DNA of 7,032 bases, taken from positions 1-7,032 of the forward strand of contig JAPJRE010000209.1 of assembly GCA_030824725.1 (NCBI GenBank), written 5' to 3'. The notes under the pieces are model-generated. The model worked only from the letters and a program-made list of their open reading frames with translations. It was not told where the DNA came from and ran no database searches. Below, piece by piece: positions 1 through 7,032 of this stretch (its first letter is position 1; the number at the start of each line of letters is the position of its first letter). This DNA comes from Sphingomonas sp. (GTDB lineage: Bacteria; Pseudomonadota; Alphaproteobacteria; Sphingomonadales; Sphingomonadaceae). The position numbers and the translations under genes were made by a program.

Positions 1-312
1 CACATGGTGGACCGGCGTGTCGAGCGCGACCAGCCCTTCCTCCAGCAGCATCAGGAAGGCGAGGCTGGTGATCGGCTTGGTCATCGAAGCGATGCGGAAC
101 AGCGTCGACGCGTCCACCGCCGTGCCGTCCTCGCGCGCCGCGCCCTGATGCGAGAAATGGACGATCCGCCCGTCGCGCGCGAGCAGCAGCTGCGCGTGCG
201 GCAGCTTGCCGGTGTCGAGATAACGCGTCTTCACAAAGGCATCGATCCGCGCCAGCCGGGCAGCATCGAATCCGTGGGCGATCGGGTCGTCGACTTCCAT
301 GCTTGGCGGCAT
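1..312 (-). CDS. Serine hydrolase, beta-lactamase/esterase family (partial, N-terminal 104 residues)
   Basis: Reading the minus strand from 312 gives an open frame of 104 codons that runs off the left window edge, so only the N-terminal part is present. Residues 71-80 read LFRIASMTKP. This contains the SxxK motif (Ser76, Lys79) of class C beta-lactamase-like serine hydrolases and EstB-type esterases, where Ser is the nucleophile and Lys the general base. The stretch before it (QLLLARDGRIVHFSHQG) and after it (ITSLAFLMLLEEGLVALDTPV) is also typical of the family. There is no signal peptide, so a cytoplasmic enzyme is likely, which fits an esterase or amidase better than a periplasmic penicillin-binding protein. 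The start is uncertain. ATG at 312 has GAGAGG only one base upstream, ATG at 300 has the same GAGAGG 13 bases upstream, and an in-frame TTG at 336 has AGAAGG four bases upstream. The gene is divergent from the acyl-CoA ligase. The family is clear; the substrate is unknown. Confidence 0.85.
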   Translation of the reverse strand, partial: MPPSMEVDDPIAHGFDAARLARIDAFVKTRYLDTGKLPHAQLLLARDGRIVHFSHQGAAREDGTAVDASTLFRIASMTKPITSLAFLMLLEEGLVALDTPVHHV

Positions 313-382
313 ACCTCTCGTTCGAATTCGGTTCAATGCACCTTCTCGCGGGTGCCCGCTTTCTATTGCCTTGAGCGCGCGG

Positions 383-393
383 CAAATCAACAC
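383..393. repeat. 11-base word CAAATCAACAC, copy 1
   Basis: This word is identical to positions 3141-3151 in the other divergent intergenic region. It contains the reverse complement of TTGATT, so it could be a promoter element for the minus-strand gene, or a shared regulator site. It abuts the palindrome at 392-413. Confidence 0.5.
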
Positions 394-413
394 TAACGTG
401 TGCACCGGTTGGT
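392..413. promoter_or_regulatory. Candidate operator: imperfect 22-base palindrome
   Basis: The two 11-base half sites ACTAACGTGTG and CACCGGTTGGT are centred between 402 and 403, and 8 of 11 positions pair. The matching parts are GTG/CAC at the centre and AAC/GTT further out, with a mismatched pair of bases between. Size and symmetry resemble sites bound by dimeric helix-turn-helix repressors such as TetR or GntR family members that often control acyl-CoA ligase genes. No such regulator gene is visible here apart from the DeoR protein. If the ligase started at the GTG at 400 this palindrome would fall inside the gene, which slightly favours the ATG at 445. The function is inference. Confidence 0.35.
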
Positions 414-444
414 CAACGAGCCAAACCCAAAGTTCAGAAAGTCG

Positions 445-2208
<1,764 letters not shown>

Positions 2209-2241
2209 GCTAGCGCGTATTCGTCGCCGCTTCTTCTAGTC

Positions 2242-2269
2242 CCCCTCCTGCAAGCGGGAGGGGAGTTTT
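2242..2269 (+). terminator. Rho-independent terminator after acyl-CoA ligase
   Basis: A perfect 7-base-pair stem is formed by CCCCTCC (2242-2248) and GGAGGGG (2257-2263), with the 8-base loop TGCAAGCG, followed by four T residues (2266-2269). It starts 33 bases after the ligase stop codon. Only the plus-strand side has a T run, so it serves the ligase. It lies between convergent genes and may hinder read-through into the antisense of the regulator gene. Similar CCCCTCC/GGAGGGG hairpins are common between genes in sphingomonads, from general knowledge. Confidence 0.7.
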
Positions 2270-2288
2270 CGTGCGCGGCCGCGTACGC

Positions 2289-3089
2289 TCACACCAAATG
2301 TATCGCCGTCCCCGCAGCCACTGCTGCCGCCGCAATCTCCGCCGGCGGCGCCTGGTCGGTCACCAGGTCGTGCACATCCCCGAACCCGGCGACATGCACG
2401 AAGCCCGACTTGTCGAACTTGGTCGAATCGCACAGCACCGCCACCCGCCGCGCCTGGGGAAGCAGGCTGCGCTTGAACGCGGCCTCGCCCGCATCGAAAT
2501 CGAGAAAGCCGCGCATCGGATCGACCGCGCCCATCGACAGCACGGTCAGGTCGGGGGCGAACTGGCGGCAATAGTCGATCGCCTCGCTGCCGAACGCCGC
2601 GTGGTAATCCGGATCGACCGCGCCGCCCGCCACAAAGAGTCGCTGCCCCGGGTGCCCGAGTACCTGCGCGGCGATCTCCATGCTGTTGGTGATCACCGTC
2701 AGATCGCGCACATGCGCCAGCGCCCGCGCCAGCCATAGCGTGGTCGTGCCCGAATCGAGCAGCAGCGTCATGCCCGGCCGGACCAGCGCCGCCGCGCGCT
2801 CGGCGATGCGCTGCTTCGCCTCGGCCTGGTCGCGCAGCCGCTGGCGATAGGGCGGTTCGAGCACGCCGCCCGGCAGGCACACGCCGCCATGGATCTTCTG
2901 CACCCGCCCGGCCTGTTCCAGCTGGCGCACGTCGCGGCGGATCGTCTCCTCGGACACGTCGAACCGCTCGGCCAGTTCGCCGATCGACCATTGGCCACGC
3001 TGCTCGAGCAGGTCGAGCAGCGTGGTGAGGCGGGCGGTCTGTGTCGCGCGGGCAGAGGGCGCCCGTACGGGCATGTCCAAGCTTTCCAT
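2289..3089 (-). CDS. DeoR-family transcriptional regulator, GlpR-like
   Basis: This is a cytoplasmic DNA-binding repressor of the DeoR family, 266 residues from ATG 3089 (E. coli GlpR has 252). The N-terminal winged helix-turn-helix spans about residues 20-70 and ends in the family signature SEETIRRDVRQLEQAG...KIHGG. The C-terminal half is the sugar-phosphate sensing domain, with DSGTTT at 112-117, ITNSMEIA at 133-140, FVAGGAVD at 152-159, LDFDAGEAAFKR at 196-207 and DSTKF at 221-225. The LDFD...KR...DSTKF...TDQAPP pattern resembles E. coli GlpR, whose inducer is glycerol 3-phosphate. With glpK nearby, a glycerol-related role is the best guess, but DeoR regulators of other sugar phosphates look similar. 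The start may be Met6 (ATG at 3074), which has GGAAAG seven bases upstream, while ATG 3089 has no visible ribosome binding site. The gene is divergent from the TonB-dependent receptor, so that promoter is its most likely target, along with its own. Confidence 0.9.
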   Translation of the reverse strand: MESLDMPVRAPSARATQTARLTTLLDLLEQRGQWSIGELAERFDVSEETIRRDVRQLEQAGRVQKIHGGVCLPGGVLEPPYRQRLRDQAEAKQRIAERAAALVRPGMTLLLDSGTTTLWLARALAHVRDLTVITNSMEIAAQVLGHPGQRLFVAGGAVDPDYHAAFGSEAIDYCRQFAPDLTVLSMGAVDPMRGFLDFDAGEAAFKRSLLPQARRVAVLCDSTKFDKSGFVHVAGFGDVHDLVTDQAPPAEIAAAAVAAGTAIHLV

Positions 3090-3116
3090 AGGGAGACTGT
3101 ATCAGCGTTACGCATG

Positions 3117-3137
3117 CACGAGAACCCACACGAGAAC
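3117..3137. repeat. Direct repeat CACGAGAAC, two copies
   Basis: Identical 9-base copies lie at 3117-3125 and 3129-3137, 12 bases apart start to start. They sit 28-48 bases upstream of the regulator ATG at 3089. On the regulator's coding strand they read GTTCTCGTG, placed where a repressor would block that promoter. An operator role is inference. Confidence 0.5.
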
Positions 3138-3140
3138 GTT

Positions 3141-3161
3141 CAAATCAACACAAAACAACAC
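3141..3161. repeat. CAAATCAACAC word (copy 2) with phased CAACAC repeat
   Basis: CAAATCAACAC at 3141-3151 is identical to 383-393. Its CAACAC end repeats at 3156-3161, exactly 10 bases (about one helical turn) downstream. The second CAACAC is followed by T, as is the copy at 388-393, so CAACACT is shared as well. It may be a pair of regulator half sites. Confidence 0.45.
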
Positions 3162-3242
3162 TGAATGTCACATCTGCGTCATCAAGCATCCCTAGGCGCC
3201 GCTGCGGGGCAGCCAGGGCAGGCGGGCCCCCACACACCACAA

Positions 3243-3248
3243 GGGAGG
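3243..3248 (+). promoter_or_regulatory. Ribosome binding site of the TonB-dependent receptor
   Basis: GGGAGG lies five bases before ATG 3254. It is the strongest Shine-Dalgarno match next to any start in the window and fixes the start of this gene. It suggests efficient translation, as expected for an abundant outer membrane protein. Confidence 0.8.
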
Positions 3249-3253
3249 GCATT

Positions 3254-5968
3254 ATGGCATTCACCTACCGCGCGGCGCTCGCCGCGCTGGCTGCCGGCGC
3301 GAGCTGCATTTCGATGGCCGCCGCCGCGCAGGACGCGGCGTCGCAGGGCCAGGACGACGGCGAGATTGTCGTCAACGGCTACATCGCCTCGCTCGCCAAG
3401 GCGCGCGAGCTGAAGCGCAATTCGAACATCATCAAGGACGTGATCGTCGCCGAGGACATGGCGAAGTTCCCCGAACTCAACCTTGCCGAATCGATCCAGC
3501 GCCTGCCGGGCGTGGCGATCAACCGCGAGGCCGGCGAGGGCCGGCGCATCACGCTGCGCGGCCTTTCGCCCGACTATACCCGCGTCCAGCTGAACGGCAT
3601 GGAGGTGCTGGGCAATGTCGATTCGGCGATGGACAGCCGCGGCCAGCGCTCGCGCGATCGCGCCTTCGACTTCAACATTTTCGCCTCCGAGCTGTTCTCG
3701 CGCGTCGAGGTGGAGAAGAGCTACCAGGCGTCGCAGGCCGAAGGCGGCATGGCCGGCACCGTCGGCCTGTTCACCGCGAAGCCGCTCGACCAGAAGCAGG
3801 GCATTTCGGGCGCCATCGCCGCCAAGCTCGGCACCAACAGCTACACCAAGGATGCCCAGCCGCGCGTCGCCGCGATGCTCAGCCAGAACTGGGACAACCG
3901 CTTCGGCATCCTCCTCTCGGTGGCCTATTCGAAGCGCAAGACCGAGGAGCAGGGCTACAACACCTATTCGCCGAGCCAGCTGAGCGCGAGCCAGATTGCC
4001 AGCTATCTGGGCAAGGGTCTCGATATCTCGGCGCTCTCCGCCGACCAGCAGGCCAAGTTCAAGTCGGGCAGCCTGGTGTTCGCCTCGGGCAACCGCCTGT
4101 CGGTATGGGACGCCAGGCAGGAGCGTCTCGGCCTGACCCTCGCCACCCAGTGGCGCCCAGCCGACAACCTGCTGTTCACCGTGGACGCTCTCCACGGCGA
4201 GTTCTCCACCGACCGCGATGAATATCACCTGGCGACGCGGCCCGACAACACTTCGGGCTCGGTGATCTTCGACACCACCTCGAAGATCAAGTCGATCCAT
4301 TGGGACAGCACCAACTTCGTCGATTCAATCAGCGTCGACAACGCGACCTATGCCAGTGAGCATCGCCGTTCGCGCAACAAGAACAAGTTCAACCAGATCG
4401 CACTGACCTACAAGTGGGACGCGACCGATCGCTTCCAGTTCGACGGCCATATCGGCTATGAGGACTCGTCCTACACAACCCCGATCGACGACAAGCTCTA
4501 CCTCCGCGCACGCGGCGGCATGACGACGACCTATTCGGCCGACGGCACCAGCGCGACCAACAGCTACAACTGGAACACGCTCGATCCGTCGAAATACGAG
4601 TTCAAGGAATTCTACTTCCGCGAATTCTGGAACAAGACCAATCTACGCGAGGGCGTGGTCAACGGCGCCTACACGCTGAACGACATCTTCACGCTGCGCG
4701 GCGGTGCCAGCTATCGCCGGTTCAGCAACTCGGGCTCGGAAATCTACAATGACGGCCAGTTCCAGCAGTTCGGCGGCGATCCGGCGGCAAGCATCGTCGA
4801 CACGTTCACGCAGAACAAGTCGGCCGACTGGCTGACCGGCAATTACGACCGCGCCTTCGCCAAGTACAACGCCCAGCACACGATCGTCGGCGCCTGGGAC
4901 ATCGAGAACACCTTCAAGGTGACCGAGGAGACCAAGTCGACCTACGGCCAGCTCGAATGGAATGCACCGGTGGCGGGCATGCGGCTGCGCGGCAATCTCA
5001 GCCTGCGGGCCTTCTTCACCGACACCACCAGCACCGGCAACGTCACCCAGAGCGACCGGCCGATCGGCGTGGTGACCACCAGCGCGAGCTATTCGGACGT
5101 GCTGCCGGCGCTGAACGCGGCGCTGGAAATCACGCCGAACTTCCTGGTCCGCGTCGCCGCCGCGCGCAACATCAACCGGCCGTCGCTGGGCTCGATGAGC
5201 GCCTCGGGCACCGCGTCGGCGGACGGCAGCGATCCGGCGAGCCGCAAGATCACCGCGAGCATCGGCAACCCCGATCTCAAGCCGTACAAGGATGATGCGA
5301 TCGACGTGTCGGCCGAATGGTATTTCGGCCAGGTCGGGCTGATTTCGCTCGGTGTCTACCACAAGGACATCGACAACCTGATCATCACCGACACGCAGTA
5401 CAACGTGCCCTACAGCACCACCGGCCTACCGCTTTCGCTGCTGCCGAGCCTGACGCCGAACACGATCGTTTCGGAATATTCGAAGCCGATCAACGGCGGC
5501 AAGGCGTACATCACCGGCTTCGAGGCCGCCGCCCAGGCGAACTTCACCTTCCTGCCCGCGCCGTTCGACAAGTTCGGCATGTCGACCAACGTCACGCTGA
5601 TCGACTCGAACATCCGCGACAAGAACGGGGTCAACAACCCGATCAACGGCCTGTCCAAGTCGAGCGCCAACGCGACGCTCTACTATGAGACCAAGCGCTG
5701 GGGGATCCGCGGCTCGATGAACTATCGGTCCTCGTACCTGCGCTCGGGCTATGACGGCAAGAAGCCGGAGAGCAAGGATGGCTTCGACGGCACGGTCTAT
5801 GTCGACGCAGCGGCCTTCTACAACCTCACCGACCGTATCCGCTTCACGCTCGATGCGATCAACCTGACCAACGAGACCGAGGTACAGTTCAACAGCATCT
5901 ACCACCGTCTCCACAACGAGACGCGCAGCGGCACCAGCGTGTTCGGCGGCGTCAGCATCAAGTTCTGA
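3254..5968 (+). CDS. TonB-dependent outer membrane receptor
   Basis: This 904-residue protein is an outer membrane beta-barrel that imports a ligand using energy from TonB-ExbB-ExbD. The N-terminus is a signal peptide: an Arg at residue 6, a hydrophobic Ala/Leu core, and a likely cleavage after the Ala run 22-25, before Gln26. A TonB-box-like EIVVNGY follows at 37-43. The plug domain covers about residues 50-175, with FPELNLAESIQRLPGVAINR at 72-91, RRITLRGL at 97-104, and the plug end FNIFASELFSRVEVEKSY starting at 140. The remaining ~720 residues are the barrel, rich in aromatic and alternating polar residues, ending ...FGGVSIKF with the C-terminal Phe used for outer membrane insertion. It matches the TonB-Xanth-Caul (TIGR01782) type, often linked to saccharide or other carbon-source uptake rather than siderophores. 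There is no N-terminal STN/FecR signalling extension. It is divergent from the GlpR-like regulator and convergent with glpK, so a glycerol-containing ligand is possible but unproven. Confidence 0.95.
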   Translation: MAFTYRAALAALAAGASCISMAAAAQDAASQGQDDGEIVVNGYIASLAKARELKRNSNIIKDVIVAEDMAKFPELNLAESIQRLPGVAINREAGEGRRITLRGLSPDYTRVQLNGMEVLGNVDSAMDSRGQRSRDRAFDFNIFASELFSRVEVEKSYQASQAEGGMAGTVGLFTAKPLDQKQGISGAIAAKLGTNSYTKDAQPRVAAMLSQNWDNRFGILLSVAYSKRKTEEQGYNTYSPSQLSASQIASYLGKGLDISALSADQQAKFKSGSLVFASGNRLSVWDARQERLGLTLATQWRPADNLLFTVDALHGEFSTDRDEYHLATRPDNTSGSVIFDTTSKIKSIHWDSTNFVDSISVDNATYASEHRRSRNKNKFNQIALTYKWDATDRFQFDGHIGYEDSSYTTPIDDKLYLRARGGMTTTYSADGTSATNSYNWNTLDPSKYEFKEFYFREFWNKTNLREGVVNGAYTLNDIFTLRGGASYRRFSNSGSEIYNDGQFQQFGGDPAASIVDTFTQNKSADWLTGNYDRAFAKYNAQHTIVGAWDIENTFKVTEETKSTYGQLEWNAPVAGMRLRGNLSLRAFFTDTTSTGNVTQSDRPIGVVTTSASYSDVLPALNAALEITPNFLVRVAAARNINRPSLGSMSASGTASADGSDPASRKITASIGNPDLKPYKDDAIDVSAEWYFGQVGLISLGVYHKDIDNLIITDTQYNVPYSTTGLPLSLLPSLTPNTIVSEYSKPINGGKAYITGFEAAAQANFTFLPAPFDKFGMSTNVTLIDSNIRDKNGVNNPINGLSKSSANATLYYETKRWGIRGSMNYRSSYLRSGYDGKKPESKDGFDGTVYVDAAAFYNLTDRIRFTLDAINLTNETEVQFNSIYHRLHNETRSGTSVFGGVSIKF

Positions 5969-5991
5969 TTTCCTCCCCCGAGGATCCACTG

Positions 5992-6026
5992 GCCGGTCCG
6001 GGGTTCGCCCCCGGGCCGGCTCTTTT
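5992..6026 (+). terminator. Rho-independent terminator after TonB-dependent receptor
   Basis: The left arm GCCGGTCCGGGG (5992-6003) and right arm CCCCGGGCCGGC (6009-6020) form a 12-pair stem with one G-U wobble and the loop TTCGC. TCTTTT follows, ending at 6026. It starts 23 bases after the receptor stop codon and is the strongest hairpin in the window. The T run is on the plus-strand side only, so it mainly serves the receptor. It also lies downstream of glpK on the other strand. Confidence 0.85.
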
Positions 6027-6063
6027 CGCGCGAGCGGCATGCGAGGGCTGCGGCGCCACCTCT

Positions 6064-6084
6064 GCCCGGCAATGCGGCCCGGGC
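6064..6084 (-). other. Small GC-rich hairpin just downstream of glpK
   Basis: GCCCGG (6064-6069) and CCGGGC (6079-6084) can pair, with a 9-base loop, starting nine bases past the glpK stop codon in the direction of its transcription. There is no T run after it, so it is at best a weak or Rho-assisted stop, or a transcript-end stabiliser. It may also be chance in such GC-rich DNA. Confidence 0.25.
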
Positions 6085-6092
6085 GGGGGCGA

Positions 6093-7032
6093 TCAACCTT
6101 CGGCAAGCACGCGGGCGATGGCGTCCCGCCATCCCGCCAGCCGCGCCGCCCGCACCTCGGGCTCGATCTGCGGCTCGAAGGTGCGGATCGTGCCGCGCAT
6201 CATCACCGCGTCGTCGAGGCTGTCGAACATGCCGCAGCCCAGCCCCGCCAGCATCGCCGCGCCCAGCGCGGTGGTCTCGGCGAAGTCCGGCCGGTCGACC
6301 GGCAGCTCGAGGATGTCGGCCAGGTCCTGCGCGATCCAGTCGTTGGTGATCATGCCGCCATCGACGCGCAGTCGGCCCCATTGCGCGCCATCGGCGGCGA
6401 AGGCGGTCTCGAGATCGTGGCTCTGATGCGCCATTGCCTCCAGTGCAGCGCGGACGATGTGCGCACGGCCCGCCGAGAAGCTGAGCCCCGAGATCGCCGC
6501 GCGGGCCTCCGGCTGCCACCAAGGTGCGCCGAGGCCGGTCAGCGCGGGGACGCAATAGACGCCGCCATTGTCGGGCACCGAGCGCGCCACGGCCTCGCTT
6601 TCCGGCGCGGAGGCGATCAGGCCGAGCGAATCGCGCAGCCACTGGACCAGGCTGCCCGCGACGAACACCGATCCTTCCAGCGCATAGGTGCGCCGTCCGC
6701 CTAGCTGCCACAGCACCGTCGCCAGCAGCCGGTGGCGCGAACGCGGCTGGAGCGTGCCGGCATTGGTGAGCACGAACGCGCCGGTGCCATAGGTCGCCTT
6801 GGTATCGCCGGGAGTCAGGCAGGCCTGGCCGATCGTCGCCGCTTGCTGGTCGCCGGCGAGGCCGCAGATCGGGATCGCGCCGCCGAACGCCTTGGTCACC
6901 CCGAAGCGGCCCGCGCAGTCGACGATCTCGGGCAGTGCGGCGCGCGGCGCGTCGAACTGGTCGACCAGCCCGTCGCTCCAGCCGCCGCTGCCCAGGCCCA
7001 TCAGCAGCGTGCGCGAGGCGTTGGTCGCGTCG
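6093..7032 (-). CDS. glpK: Glycerol kinase GlpK (partial, C-terminal ~312 residues)
   Basis: GlpK phosphorylates glycerol with ATP to sn-glycerol 3-phosphate in the cytoplasm, trapping glycerol and feeding GlpD and lipid synthesis. The minus-strand frame enters from the right window edge reading DATNASRT, so roughly the first 170 residues are missing compared with the 502-residue E. coli enzyme. Counting from that Asp, IPICGLAGDQQAA includes Asp61, which aligns with the glycerol-binding Asp245 of E. coli. TYGTGAF supplies the Phe matching Phe270. GSLVQWLRD is the second FGGY-kinase signature, VPALTGLGAPWW is near-identical to known GlpK, and LRVDGGMITNDW and TALGAAMLAGL form the nucleotide-binding C-terminal domain. 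The tail ends ...GWRDAIARVLAEG, a little shorter than in E. coli, and lacks an obvious match to the E. coli IIA-Glc contact segment. It is convergent with the TonB-dependent receptor. The promoter and any glpF or glpD partner would lie beyond the right edge. Confidence 0.95.
   Translation of the reverse strand, partial: DATNASRTLLMGLGSGGWSDGLVDQFDAPRAALPEIVDCAGRFGVTKAFGGAIPICGLAGDQQAATIGQACLTPGDTKATYGTGAFVLTNAGTLQPRSRHRLLATVLWQLGGRRTYALEGSVFVAGSLVQWLRDSLGLIASAPESEAVARSVPDNGGVYCVPALTGLGAPWWQPEARAAISGLSFSAGRAHIVRAALEAMAHQSHDLETAFAADGAQWGRLRVDGGMITNDWIAQDLADILELPVDRPDFAETTALGAAMLAGLGCGMFDSLDDAVMMRGTIRTFEPQIEPEVRAARLAGWRDAIARVLAEG

Larger units (their letters stand above)
313..444. promoter_or_regulatory. 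Divergent promoter region between serine hydrolase and acyl-CoA ligase
   Basis: This 132-base gap separates two genes transcribed away from each other, so promoters for both should lie here or just inside it. The stretch around 358-395 is AT-richer than the surrounding coding DNA. I cannot assign convincing -35/-10 pairs. TTGATT on the minus strand (complement of 385-390) and TTGAGC on the plus strand (371-376) are possible -35 hexamers, but neither has a good -10 at 16-18 bases. The region also holds an imperfect palindrome (392-413) and the word CAAATCAACAC (383-393), listed separately. Confidence 0.55.
3090..3253. promoter_or_regulatory. Divergent promoter/operator region between DeoR regulator and TonB-dependent receptor
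   Basis: This 164-base gap must carry promoters for both flanking genes. Positions 3110-3170 are clearly AT-richer than the rest of the window and contain stacked short repeats. These are CACGAGAAC at 3117-3125 and 3129-3137 (12-base step), the 8-base palindrome GAACGTTC at 3134-3141, and CAACAC at 3146-3151 and 3156-3161 (10-base step). Such helically phased repeats suit a DeoR-family regulator, several of which bind direct repeats. The receptor leader (about 3190-3240) is GC-rich again, with a small hairpin GCTGC/GCAGC (3201-3213). I cannot pick a confident -35/-10 pair on either strand. Confidence 0.55.
5969..6092. other. Convergent intergenic region between receptor and glpK
   Basis: This 124-base gap contains the receptor terminator and a weak hairpin after glpK, both listed separately. 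I see no additional small gene, RNA or repeat in it. Confidence 0.6.

Noticed and set aside
4..396. 130-codon plus-strand frame opposite the serine hydrolase
   Set aside because: The minus strand there encodes a clear SxxK hydrolase; the plus frame is its Arg-rich shadow.
2236..3129. 297-codon minus-strand frame overlapping the DeoR gene
   Set aside because: It is a shifted frame of the regulator gene. The overlapping frame carries a complete DeoR protein with all signatures, while this one is Arg-rich with no domain.
3121..3170. An E. coli-type GlpR operator (TGTTCG...CGAACA) or a CRP site (TGTGA-N6-TCACA)
   Set aside because: Only fragments are present, such as GAACGTTC and GTCACA. Neither consensus is met across both halves, so I describe the repeats without naming a known operator.
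3201..3213. GCTGC/GCAGC hairpin in the receptor leader as a riboswitch or attenuator
   Set aside because: A five-pair stem with a three-base loop and no alternative terminator structure is too little in GC-rich DNA to support a regulatory RNA.
3182..4300. Long minus-strand open frame (372 codons) opposite the receptor N-terminus
   Set aside because: It lies fully antisense to the receptor signal peptide, plug and early barrel. Its translation is Arg/Ala/Gly/Val-rich low-complexity of the kind produced by the reverse of GC-rich codons, with no recognisable domain.
4643..5362. 239-codon minus-strand frame inside the receptor gene
   Set aside because: It is antisense to well-formed barrel sequence, with no domain and no ribosome binding site noticed.
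5426..6711. Two minus-strand frames (5426-6106 and 5899-6711) spanning the receptor end, the intergenic gap and glpK
   Set aside because: Both run through the receptor terminator and are out of frame with glpK. Their compositions are Arg/Ala/Gly-rich shadow translations.

Overview
The window looks like chromosomal DNA from a high-GC alphaproteobacterium, most likely a sphingomonad. This rests on the strong G/C third-position bias, on a very large TonB-dependent receptor of the type abundant in Sphingomonas, Caulobacter and Xanthomonas (plug with an FPELNLAES...RLPGV motif, C-terminal phenylalanine), and on short GC-rich hairpin terminators. I see no rRNA, tRNA, insertion sequence, CRISPR array or phage gene. 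Genus-level placement is inference.

Layout, left to right. (1) Positions 1-312, minus strand: N-terminal part of a serine hydrolase of the beta-lactamase/esterase fold, cut by the window edge. (2) A 132-base divergent intergenic region with an imperfect palindrome. (3) Positions 445-2208, plus strand: a complete class I adenylate-forming enzyme (acyl-CoA ligase type), followed by a hairpin terminator. (4) Positions 2289-3089, minus strand: a complete DeoR-family regulator resembling GlpR. (5) A second divergent intergenic region (3090-3253) with an AT-richer patch full of short direct repeats. (6) Positions 3254-5968, plus strand: a complete 904-residue TonB-dependent outer membrane receptor with a strong ribosome binding site, then a strong terminator. 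(7) Positions 6093-7032, minus strand: the C-terminal ~312 residues of glycerol kinase GlpK, whose N-terminus lies beyond the right edge.

How the genes may work together. GlpK and a GlpR-like regulator flanking a TonB-dependent receptor suggest a glycerol or glycerol-derivative utilisation locus in which the receptor brings a substrate across the outer membrane. The serine hydrolase and acyl-CoA ligase would fit the fatty-acid side of glycerolipid breakdown, but they could be an unrelated neighbouring unit. The most concrete sequence link is an identical 11-base word, CAAATCAACAC, found once in each of the two divergent promoter regions (383-393 and 3141-3151). It could mean that one regulator, possibly the DeoR protein, acts on both. 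All functional links are inference from gene content and short motifs. The individual families are well supported, except that substrates for the receptor, the hydrolase and the ligase cannot be read from sequence.
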